The notes under the pieces: generated by a model
Seen by the model: only the letters and a program-made list of their open reading frames with translations
What the model was told of the DNA's origin: nothing
The model's database searches: none
Translations under genes and position numbers: made by a program
Shown: positions 1 to 7,187 of the stretch, one piece after another
Layout: each line of letters starts with the position of its first letter
How positions within the stretch are numbered: the first letter of the stretch is position 1
Source: an uncultured Agathobacter sp.
Lineage (GTDB): Bacteria > Bacillota > Clostridia > Lachnospirales > Lachnospiraceae
Length of the DNA stretch: 43,822 nt
NCBI GenBank assembly: GCA_910587655.1
Contig: CAJUND010000029.1
Location: 1-43,822, forward strand
Direction: 5' to 3'

Positions 1-13
1 AGAATGCCAATAT

Positions 14-44
14 AAAAACTCCCACTCAAAAAATGGGAGTTTTT
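14..44 (+). terminator. Rho-independent terminator at the left edge
   Basis: An 11-bp perfect inverted repeat (AAAAACTCCCA at 14-24, TGGGAGTTTTT at 34-44) with a 9-nt loop ends in a short T run. The T/A runs at both sides mean it could work in both directions. It probably ends a transcription unit lying to the left of the window. Confidence 0.75.
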
Positions 45-88
45 CAGTGCCCTTGTAATACCAACGGTTCCAGCGATTTTTGGTTGTG

Positions 89-110
89 ATTTACTACAAA
101 TTTACTACAA
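89..110. repeat. Tandem 11-bp repeat, possible integrase site
   Basis: ATTTACTACAA occurs twice head to tail (89-99 and 100-110), followed by another ATTT. It lies between a terminator and a run of mobile-element genes. Short tandem repeats of this kind are common as arm or core sites of tyrosine integrases, which is the reason for the suggestion. No integrase gene and no second copy of the site were seen in the window, so the role is inferred from position only. Confidence 0.35.
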
Positions 111-121
111 ATTTGTAACGC

Positions 122-150
122 ATAATACGTAATAACACTGAATAATACGT
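122..150. repeat. Direct repeat ATAATACGT, 20-bp period
   Basis: The 9-mer ATAATACGT is present at 122-130 and again at 142-150, two helical turns apart. Repeats with this period are often protein-binding sites on one DNA face, for example for a repressor or an integrase. The XRE protein at 1116 would be one candidate binder. This is a positional inference. Confidence 0.3.
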
Positions 151-186
151 TTCTGCGGCATTTAATTTTATAGGGTATGTACCTTT

Positions 187-223
187 AAGGACACTTTCCA
201 AGTGAGAATTTGGGAGTGTCCTT
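187..223 (+). terminator. Leader hairpin upstream of the first gene
   Basis: AAGGACACT (187-195) pairs with AGTGTCCTT (215-223), extended by CCAA/TTGG closer to the loop, and is followed by TTTTG. It lies 40 bp before the start of the gene at 263, so it can be an attenuator-like terminator in the leader or the end of an upstream unit. No alternative antiterminator pairing was identified. Confidence 0.5.
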
Positions 224-262
224 TTGTTATGGTCATAAAATATAAAACTGGAGGAAAAGAGA

Positions 263-1138
263 ATGAACAACACAGCGTTAAGAGCAGAGACGCAAAGCGT
301 CAGTAGCACAGATATCGTTTTTAAAAACGAGGATCATGAGAAGTTTTATTATGAGAAACTGGAGCAGGCAAGGTGTCAGGACTGTTACTACAGGGCTTTG
401 ATTTATGTTCTCGGTATTTCCGGGGACACGAGGAAACATTTCAGCCAGATCTACGACATGAAGTCCGGGTACATCAAAACAGAGTGTCTGTACCAGGGCT
501 GGCAGACAAGCGGCAGCATAAAAGTAATCAGGCTGGCGTTTAACCTTTACACGGACGGAACGCCGGGTGTGACTTATTTTGAGGGCGGCGGCAGACAGGT
601 AAGTGAGTGCAGGAGTTATTCCGTTAGTGATATTTTCTGCAGCAGCTATGCAGTGTATTTCTGGGAAGGCATTAAGCTCCGTTATCCGGAATACTGCCAC
701 AGGCTAAAATCTGTGGAGGAGATTCTTGAAGGGATGAAGGATGAAGTGGATGCCAGAAGTCTCTCTGAGGCGGAACGTCTGCTTGACCTGATGAGTTTTT
801 TGTATCACCGGCGAAAGACAAGCTACCGTGAGCTGGAGAACAGGTACGGGATTAAAGCAACCGCAGTTACAAGGGCAAAAAACAAACTGACAGATTTGTT
901 TGACGTTCCGTTTGTTAATGTATCCGGGCGCAATGGATACATAAAGGTAGAAGACGGATGGAGACCACCCATGTACAGTCTGACATCAAGGCAGGAGTTT
1001 TCCCTCATAAGGGTTGTAAACGGATACTGTACGGGCAGGGACATAGAGATATTAAAAACCATCCTGATTGATTTTGGACATTACAGAACATATGCATTCT
1101 GTCTGGGAGGAGAGCATGACTACCGGAGAAAAGATTAA
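263..1138 (+). CDS. DUF6075-like mobile-element protein with HTH-like tail
   Basis: 291 aa. The first 150 or so residues resemble the DUF6075 proteins that occur in Firmicutes integrative elements; their biochemical role is not known. The remainder (about residues 160-290) is charged and contains a stretch around 180-215 that reads like a winged helix: a short helix pair with 'ELENRYGIKATAVTRAKNKL', then a strand pair near 'GYIKV'. A GGAGG site lies 8 bp before the ATG at 263. The 3' end overlaps the next gene by 23 bp, so the two are probably translated together. The protein opens with NNTALRA, a phrase that recurs in a short ORF at 1626. The family assignment comes from recall of the family and was not searched. 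Confidence 0.7.
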   Translation: MNNTALRAETQSVSSTDIVFKNEDHEKFYYEKLEQARCQDCYYRALIYVLGISGDTRKHFSQIYDMKSGYIKTECLYQGWQTSGSIKVIRLAFNLYTDGTPGVTYFEGGGRQVSECRSYSVSDIFCSSYAVYFWEGIKLRYPEYCHRLKSVEEILEGMKDEVDARSLSEAERLLDLMSFLYHRRKTSYRELENRYGIKATAVTRAKNKLTDLFDVPFVNVSGRNGYIKVEDGWRPPMYSLTSRQEFSLIRVVNGYCTGRDIEILKTILIDFGHYRTYAFCLGGEHDYRRKD

Positions 1139-1574
1139 ATATTTTAGGGATTTGCGTGGCATATCGCAGGAAATGCTCGGAAAGCTGTCCGGCATCAATT
1201 CCACTACAATAAAAAAATATGAGCACGGAATTCGTAATCCCAAAGTAGACCAGTTACTTAAAATTGCAAATGCACTGGGAATCAGTATCAATGTCTTTAC
1301 GGATTTTGATATAAAAACTGTTTCAGATGTTTTGTCCCTGCTCTTTAAAATGGATGAGCAGATAGGCATGCGGTTTGAAGCAGAAAAGGACGAAGAAGGA
1401 GAATACATTCCTTCCACTATGAAAATTTCTTTTTTTCATCCTGCAGTCAACAGTAAGTTATGCAGCTATTTAAGCGGCAGACAGCTGCAGGAAAATGAGG
1501 CGGAAGCATGGGAAGAATTAAAATCCCAATTGCTTGATGACAATATGAATGTAACAAAGGATAGATACGAATGA
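1116..1574 (+). CDS. XRE-family helix-turn-helix regulator
   Basis: 152 aa from the ATG at 1116, chosen because GGGAGGAG lies just upstream and residue 1 then begins the classic MTTGEKIKYFRDLRGISQ helix. An upstream in-frame start at 1068 has no ribosome site. Residues about 5-60 form a Cro/CI-type five-helix DNA-binding domain: 'ISQEMLGKLSG' and 'TTIKKYEHGIRNP' are the two helices of the HTH. The C-terminal half is acidic and has no recognised domain. It overlaps the gene before it and likely controls the mobile element, possibly its own promoter near 120-180. Confidence 0.85.
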   Translation: MTTGEKIKYFRDLRGISQEMLGKLSGINSTTIKKYEHGIRNPKVDQLLKIANALGISINVFTDFDIKTVSDVLSLLFKMDEQIGMRFEAEKDEEGEYIPSTMKISFFHPAVNSKLCSYLSGRQLQENEAEAWEELKSQLLDDNMNVTKDRYE

Positions 1575-1625
1575 CCTGCAAAGCAACAGTCAGTAACAAC
1601 TGTCCCGAAGGAGGTGGATATTAAA

Positions 1626-1700
1626 TTGACAGACACAGCGTTAAGGGCAGCGAGTTTACACATACCGTCCCAGGGAAGAAAAGGAGGATACCATGATTAA
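1626..1700 (+). CDS. Short TTG-start leader ORF, 24 aa
   Basis: A TTG codon at 1626 follows GAAGGAGGTGG and opens a 24-codon frame whose N-terminus (TDTALRAAS) echoes the start of the gene at 263 (NNTALRAET). Its stop at 1698-1700 lies inside the next gene, which starts at 1693, so the two frames overlap by 8 bases. That is typical of translational coupling. It can be a real leader peptide or the remnant of a longer gene whose start region was copied. Confidence 0.4.
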   Translation: MTDTALRAASLHIPSQGRKGGYHD

Positions 1701-1869
1701 AGTAAGGGTACAGGGAACAAAAAGGGAAATCAGATGGTTTCTTAAACTGCTTGAGCGTGACAAACGTTTCAGGCTTGAGAACACATCTTCCTTTTTTAGC
1801 AACAAGGGAACGGACAAGTACAAGCGGCTCTATACAGAGGTTCACAAGACACAGAAAGATATGCAGTAA
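1693..1869 (+). CDS. DUF3970 (YvzF-like) small protein
   Basis: 58 aa, ATG at 1693 behind an ideal AGGAGG. The sequence begins MIKVRVQGTKREIRWFLKLL and is basic throughout. Length and opening match the DUF3970/YvzF family of small Firmicutes proteins, found frequently in plasmids and integrative elements. Function is unknown. A conserved beta strand (IKVRVQG) followed by a helix that starts with the TKREIRWF segment is all that can be seen. It sits between the XRE gene and the ParA gene. Confidence 0.7.
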   Translation: MIKVRVQGTKREIRWFLKLLERDKRFRLENTSSFFSNKGTDKYKRLYTEVHKTQKDMQ

Positions 1870-1903
1870 TTAAACGAAAATGATTTAACATCGGAATGGA
1901 GGA

Positions 1904-2401
1904 ATGGCTATGTGTAAAATTATCGCAATCGCAAATCAGAAAGGTGGAGTGACCAAGACCACCACTACATTGAATTTAGGAATAGGACTGGCAAACAGGG
2001 GAAAGAAAGTGCTGCTTGTGGATGCAGACGGACAAGGGCATCTTACAGCGGGACTCGGATATGGAGACCTCGACAGTCTGGAAGTTTCATTCCCGACAAT
2101 CCTTGCGAAACTTGCAAATGATGAGAAAGTGGCAAAGGACGAGGGAATTTTGATACATGAGGAAGGGGTTAGTCTTATGCCCTGCAATATTGAATTGTCT
2201 GCATTTGAGTTCAGCATGGCAAATATGAAGCAGAAGAATTGCATTATCAAAAAGTATACGGATTTGGTCAGGGATGATTATGACTACATACTGATAGACT
2301 GTATGCCAAGTCTTGGAATAATTACAATCAATGCCCTTGCAGCAGCTGACAGCGTAATCATTCCCGTATAGGCGACATATCTGCCAATTGAGGGACTGCA
2401 G
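1904..2401 (+). pseudogene. parA: ParA/Soj partition ATPase, nonsense-truncated
   Basis: The first 155 codons encode the N-terminal half of a ParA/MinD-type ATPase: the deviant Walker A is AIANQKGGVTKTTTT (residues about 8-22), with the DADGQGH switch and YDYILIDCMPSLG Walker B. A TAG at 2369-2371 sits exactly where family members have glutamine in VQATYLPIEGLQ. After the stop the same frame continues with ATYLPIEGLQ up to 2401, so a single C-to-T change explains it. Homology then ends abruptly and a different gene remnant follows, so the C-terminal half is deleted. A full-length protein would be near 260 aa. The product, if made, would lack the dimer and DNA-binding half. Confidence 0.85.
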
Positions 2402-2409
2402 ATAGTATT

Positions 2410-2719
2410 GACATCCAGATTTCCAATATGAAAAAGCGGTTTTCTTCTATTGTGAAAGAATATAACTTTGATTCGGTACGGGTATTTTATAAGGAATTTA
2501 ATGCGGCAAAAAGAGAGAGTATGGATTATGAGGCAGCTCGTGCAGAGTATAAAAAACTTACGGAGAAAAGTGGCAGATACAAGAAGTGTCAGAAATAAGC
2601 TCAAACAAAAAGAGCAGGTCGTAAAAGAAAGAGAAGCAGGCAGCAGGCAGGGTACATCACACAAAACAGAAAGACCAAGGAACGAGATAAAATGTTTTCT
2701 GATATGTTGGAATATTTGA
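2410..2719 (+). pseudogene. Frameshifted remnant resembling a relaxase C-terminus
   Basis: From 2410 an open frame reads DIQISNMKKRFSSIVKEYNF and continues as a charged helix to a stop at 2596-2598. Near 2570 the similarity passes to the next frame (RSVRNKLKQKEQVVKERE), so there is a frameshift. Helical, Lys/Glu-rich segments of this pattern are found in the C-terminal tails of MobA/MobL-type relaxases of Firmicutes, which fits the ParA and XRE neighbours. There is no start or catalytic N-terminus. The junction with the parA remnant at about 2402-2410 looks like a deletion that removed the 3' half of parA and the 5' part of this gene. Confidence 0.5.
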
Positions 2720-2734
2720 AAAATTTTACATCAT

Positions 2735-2789
2735 AAAAAGTTTATATTATCAAAATCTTGTCGAAATATTAAACTTTTTGTGGTACAAT
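2735..2789 (+). promoter_or_regulatory. Inverted repeat and -10 box upstream of the large gene pair
   Basis: AAAAAGTTT (2735-2743) is repeated inverted as AAACTTTTT (2771-2779), 27 nt apart, and TACAAT at 2784-2789 makes a plausible -10 with a TG two bases before it. A TTGTCG that could be a -35 lies 20 bp upstream, which is longer than ideal. The arrangement suits an operator just ahead of the promoter of the two-gene system, but no regulator can be assigned. Confidence 0.35.
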
Positions 2790-2846
2790 CACTAAGGAAA
2801 GCATCAGGATAAAAAAACAGATAAAGTAACAAAGATAGAAGGTTAA

Positions 2847-2999
2847 TTGGACAAACAAATAGGAAATGAAGTGCGGTTAGGTGTTCAGATTTGCACTGTC
2901 CCGTATGAGGAGATGCCAAACAATATGTATGGTAGGTTGTATGTTTATCGGAAAGTAATATATGAACATAGTTATTTATACTATAAGAATGCAGCGTAA
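2847..2999 (+). CDS. Possible small protein, 50 aa, TTG start
   Basis: An open frame from TTG at 2847, with AGAAGG five bases upstream, runs 50 codons to TAA at 2997-2999. The product contains ICTVPYEEMPNNMYGRLYVY and is rich in Tyr. The reading frame is uninterrupted and looks more protein-like than its surroundings, but there is no family match that can be recalled. It lies 51 bp before the large gene pair and could be a leader, a small partner, or the remnant of an older gene's tail. Confidence 0.3.
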   Translation: MDKQIGNEVRLGVQICTVPYEEMPNNMYGRLYVYRKVIYEHSYLYYKNAA

Positions 3000-3050
3000 T
3001 CATTGACTTTAAAGGACACAGAAGATCATTAATAAGGAGATAGGTTAAGT

Positions 3051-6000
3051 ATGGATGGTTTACAGTACGATCAAATAGGAATTGAACAATTAAACCTTAC
3101 AGTACGATCATATAATTCGTTGAAACGTGCAAGAATAAATACACTTCAGCAGCTTTTTGATGCTTATCAGGAAGGGAGACTCCTTGATATTAAAAATCTT
3201 GGAATGAAGAGTTATCAGGAGATTAAGGATGTTTTAGACGATATATCTGATGGTGGCTTTGAGGTTGGGGAATGTGGGACTATAGAAGAAAATGTTGATG
3301 AGTACGAAGTACCTAAAGAAATAGAAAATATTTCAGTTTATGAATTGAAAATGAGTGTTCGTTTACTGAAGGGACTTATCAGGGGCGGATTTGATACTGT
3401 TGGCAAGATGATGAGGATGTCGAGGAATGAAATTTTTTCAATTTACGGAATTGGCAGTAAATCTGTTGATGAATTAATAGCTGTTACGAACTCAATAAAA
3501 GAAGATGGAGCAGAATATTTTGAACCTGCGGATAGGACGGATATAGAGAGCAGACCTGTAGATGAAAAACATAAGCGGACTGTGGATATTGAAACCGTAT
3601 ATAAACTCAGAGAAAACTATAGGTTTAAAACTGCATGGCTTTCCGAGTGGTATGGTGTTACGCGTTCCAGGGTCAATCAGATTGTCCATAAACGATTCAA
3701 TCGAGGGAACTGGCTTAATAGAGAATTAACAGACATGGACAGAAATCTTCTTCTCCAGATAGTAAAGGAAAAGAAAGAATTTGCCGAAAGTGAGGAAGGA
3801 ATAAAGGCATATTTTTTGAGTAATAATGAGGATGATTGTGCATTTTTATTTGTAAATGATGAAGAAATTAAATGTTTTTTCCTTAATATGCTTCCGGAGG
3901 ATTTGCAGCAGATAATAAGGGAAAGCCGATTAGATCAATTATCCTTGGAGGAGCTTGAACTGTCTACTGCTGGCAGAACATCTTCTGTTCTCAAAAAAGA
4001 ATATTTTGTTCCGGACAGTCCATATAAGTTCAGGCAATTTGCAAATATTAGAGGAATGTCTATAGATGAATATTGCCTATTTCTCACAGGAAAGGAATAT
4101 TCATCTGCACAGGCGACAGTTACTGATGAGAAAATAATTGAGTTTTTGGACGCACATTATACCAATGGAAAATTGATGATACCATCAAATAACTCCACTC
4201 AGTGGTTTCGTTCTTTTATCTCAAGGAATGGATATTCTATTGATAAAATTGCAGAATTATATGGATATGCTAACAGGCAGAACCAAGGGAAAGATGTACA
4301 AGTACTTGAAACTATTGAAGATGATATGCGGAAATATAACATTACATCAGAGGATTGGCTTGATAGATTATATGCCGAAAATCCGCTTATTGGTAATAAA
4401 ATTATTTCTGAGGGAACGAAGCAACAACTGTTTTCTATTACAAAAGGATATATTGACCAGCGGCTCCGAAATCCATTGATAAAATTTAATTTGAAAGTTC
4501 AGATGCAAATTACGCTGGCGATTATAACATATGCTAAGGAATGGGATACAGGCGACGAATCTGGTTTTTGGCATTATATAACATCTCAGTTTGGGTATCG
4601 TGATGATACAGGTCAGCTTAGGGGCATTTTATGTGACTGCGTTCTTGAGGCTATGCAGAAAAATAGACGCTGGTTTTTGACAAGCGCGACAGGATATCAG
4701 TATAAATCTACAATTGTAGTTCACGCGCTTACAACAGAAAGATCATGGATGCATTTCTATGAATTTCTCTTTGATTTCTATAAAACTAACATGGAATGGA
4801 CATATATAAAGGATGATCCTATCATTCCACGAATGGTGTCTGCATTAAGGAGCAAGCTGACAGCCGATGATAAGGTTGAGGATGAAAATCTGGAAATTAG
4901 TAGTAACGTGTATTCTTTCCAAGAGGGTATTCGAAAATTAATCATATATCGTACCGGATATGCGGTTCAGATTATTTCCAGAATGCTTGAAAGGATTCAT
5001 GGCGTTATCAGTCATTCAGAGATACCCACAAAATTGTATGTAGACATTCTCTGTAATCAATGGATTGAAAGCAAACTGAGAAGTGCCAAGGAGATAAGAA
5101 ACCGTGAGTGTAACATTGTTTCCCGTAATGTAGCTATTGATTACACCAGGATTCGTCCACAGTATAGCCTTTTAGATGAAACCTCTCCGGTTATAATGCT
5201 TCCAGATGTTCGTTTGAAGAAAACTGATTTCAACAAGGTCGAATTAAAGGTATATACAGGGAGTGTTGTTGTAGAAAGTAAAACATTGAGCTTTTATGGG
5301 AATGAGCTTGGTAAAACATTAAAAGGATTCGATATCAATCTTGATAAATGCATGAGACGAGGTGATGGAACACTTAGTATTCGTGTTGTACTCTCTTGTG
5401 ACGATGAGGAAATTTACGATTCAAGAGAATCTCTTTACAGAGAGTACGTATGTTTTTCAAAAGGAAAGGAATGCGATATCAAAGAGACAGTTAAGGGTTC
5501 ATATTCTATATTTGCGCCTTCAACAGTAAGATTTGAATTTTCCGGTGCGGAAGTCTCGGAAATTGATGTTGGGACTTGGTGGAGCGCATATTTTGTCAAA
5601 CTAGAACAAGACTTTTTAATTAAGTCTGACGGACAGATACTCTCATATGATATTCCCGATGGGGAGTCTGTCGGAGATGTTCGTGTAATTGTGCCATCTT
5701 CCAATAAGGCAGCTTCCTTTATAAAAAATGGACATCATTATGACGTTCTTACAAAGAATGAATCTGCAGTTATTGTTGCACATGAAGAATTAGATTTTCG
5801 GAAATGCATTGTTGCAATGAATGGTGAGAAAATTGAAATTTCGAATATTGCTCCAAAAGAGACAGGGAACGCATTTGCATATAATATTCCGCTGATTTTT
5901 GCACGTGATAACACATGCGAATTTCAGGTTGTCGATTTTGACAAAAATCGAATCATATCGAGGCACTTATTTAAACTGATTACAGGATTTAATGTAAGCT

Positions 6001-7187
6001 TTGATAAAGAGTTTTACTTCACAGAGGAGGATTATGATAATTCCTTTGTTAGTGTTACAAGTCTTCAAGGAGTAAAGAATCGCTGCTTTGGAGTGAATGA
6101 CGAGAACATCTCTATATCTGTCGATGATGGTACATTGGAGGTAAAAATTCCGCGTGTTGTAGTTCGTGATGGTACAGGTGAAGTATGGGATAACAGAAAG
6201 GCTATATGGATAAAAGACATACGGCAGGAAGATAAAATATATTTGTCTTATCCAGAGGGATGCTATGCAGTTATAAAGATAGGTGATTTTGAGGCTGCTG
6301 AAGAAAGTACTGGAACAGTTAGTTTTGGAAATGCAGTCTTTATGTATTCTAACTCTGACATAAATTCATGGATTGAGGTCACACTTTGCTTAAGGGGAAA
6401 ATACTTAACGAAGGATTATAAAATTGGGAGAATTTCACGAACAGAAAGATTTTGGGCGAGTGTTAGTTTTGATTATCATGATGGGGATTTGTTTTGGAAC
6501 AGAGGGCTTGGTTTTCTCGGAAATAAAAATGGAAACTTTGTACTTCGTTTATTTGCAGCGGATGGGGAAAAAGAGTATCCTCTTGACTTAGAAGCTGAGA
6601 CTGCTATAGCAAGTCCGCAGCTTCTGCTTGGTGAGTACAAATATCAGATAGTTAAAGAATCAGAAAACATTTTCCTTGGTGATGAGACCGTTTTACAAGA
6701 GGGACAGCTTGTAATTGGTGATAAAAATGAGCTGCGTTTCAGTACAAGTATGATTGAAATTACCAACATCACTTATGAAGAAGACGGGAATCTTTGCAGT
6801 GTCGATATAAGGAATACATATATTAATCAGATTGAGTATCTTGGCATACATTTTGTTGATAGCGAAGATAGGGAATGTCCTGTATATAAAGGTAAAATGT
6901 TTTATATGGGAAAAAACCTGAATCATCATGAATTTTCATCAGAGAGAAGGATGTCTGACGAAGGATTCCAATTATATAAAATAAATCCGGTAAAGATTGC
7001 GTTTATTAACGAGCACACACTTAGCATAACAGATGAAGATGGAGATGGAATTTATTATTATCGCTACTTTAACAAAACGGCTTTGAAAAATGTATATGCA
7101 ATTACAGATAGAGAACCCACAGTACGTACTCGGAACACGTATTATCTTGCGGACTTGTATACATATAGAAAGGTGAGGATACAGTAA
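3051..7187 (+). CDS. Large protein with tandem RpoA-CTD-like domains; DruH-like position
   Basis: 1378 aa, ATG at 3051 after AAGGAG. Residues about 9-62 closely resemble the RNA polymerase alpha C-terminal domain: LTVRSYNSL with R19 and N22 and NLGMKS with G51, K53 and S54 correspond to the UP-element contacts of alpha. A second, weaker copy spans about 94-148 (MSVRLLKGL, GIGSKS). Residues about 180-213 form a helix-turn-helix (WYGVTRSRVNQIV) like sigma region 4. Residues 250-690 are mainly helical and 700-1378 appear beta-rich. No signal peptide or membrane segment is seen. The stop overlaps the ATG of the helicase gene by one base, so the two proteins are likely made together. In Druantia type III a large protein of unknown function (DruH) precedes the helicase DruE, and this gene has that position. 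The whole-protein family is not established. Confidence 0.85.
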   Translation: MDGLQYDQIGIEQLNLTVRSYNSLKRARINTLQQLFDAYQEGRLLDIKNLGMKSYQEIKDVLDDISDGGFEVGECGTIEENVDEYEVPKEIENISVYELKMSVRLLKGLIRGGFDTVGKMMRMSRNEIFSIYGIGSKSVDELIAVTNSIKEDGAEYFEPADRTDIESRPVDEKHKRTVDIETVYKLRENYRFKTAWLSEWYGVTRSRVNQIVHKRFNRGNWLNRELTDMDRNLLLQIVKEKKEFAESEEGIKAYFLSNNEDDCAFLFVNDEEIKCFFLNMLPEDLQQIIRESRLDQLSLEELELSTAGRTSSVLKKEYFVPDSPYKFRQFANIRGMSIDEYCLFLTGKEYSSAQATVTDEKIIEFLDAHYTNGKLMIPSNNSTQWFRSFISRNGYSIDKIAELYGYANRQNQGKDVQVLETIEDDMRKYNITSEDWLDRLYAENPLIGNKIISEGTKQQLFSITKGYIDQRLRNPLIKFNLKVQMQITLAIITYAKEWDTGDESGFWHYITSQFGYRDDTGQLRGILCDCVLEAMQKNRRWFLTSATGYQYKSTIVVHALTTERSWMHFYEFLFDFYKTNMEWTYIKDDPIIPRMVSALRSKLTADDKVEDENLEISSNVYSFQEGIRKLIIYRTGYAVQIISRMLERIHGVISHSEIPTKLYVDILCNQWIESKLRSAKEIRNRECNIVSRNVAIDYTRIRPQYSLLDETSPVIMLPDVRLKKTDFNKVELKVYTGSVVVESKTLSFYGNELGKTLKGFDINLDKCMRRGDGTLSIRVVLSCDDEEIYDSRESLYREYVCFSKGKECDIKETVKGSYSIFAPSTVRFEFSGAEVSEIDVGTWWSAYFVKLEQDFLIKSDGQILSYDIPDGESVGDVRVIVPSSNKAASFIKNGHHYDVLTKNESAVIVAHEELDFRKCIVAMNGEKIEISNIAPKETGNAFAYNIPLIFARDNTCEFQVVDFDKNRIISRHLFKLITGFNVSFDKEFYFTEEDYDNSFVSVTSLQGVKNRCFGVNDENISISVDDGTLEVKIPRVVVRDGTGEVWDNRKAIWIKDIRQEDKIYLSYPEGCYAVIKIGDFEAAEESTGTVSFGNAVFMYSNSDINSWIEVTLCLRGKYLTKDYKIGRISRTERFWASVSFDYHDGDLFWNRGLGFLGNKNGNFVLRLFAADGEKEYPLDLEAETAIASPQLLLGEYKYQIVKESENIFLGDETVLQEGQLVIGDKNELRFSTSMIEITNITYEEDGNLCSVDIRNTYINQIEYLGIHFVDSEDRECPVYKGKMFYMGKNLNHHEFSSERRMSDEGFQLYKINPVKIAFINEHTLSITDEDGDGIYYYRYFNKTALKNVYAITDREPTVRTRNTYYLADLYTYRKVRIQ

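Noticed and set aside
2369..2371. Pyrrolysine or suppressor decoding of the parA TAG.
   Set aside because: The gene is also missing its 3' half, so it is dead anyway; no sign of a Pyl system in the window.
2468..2719. An intact 83-aa protein gene.
   Set aside because: Its first half is an out-of-frame reading of the relaxase-like remnant; only the second half resembles that family, so it is a frameshift product.
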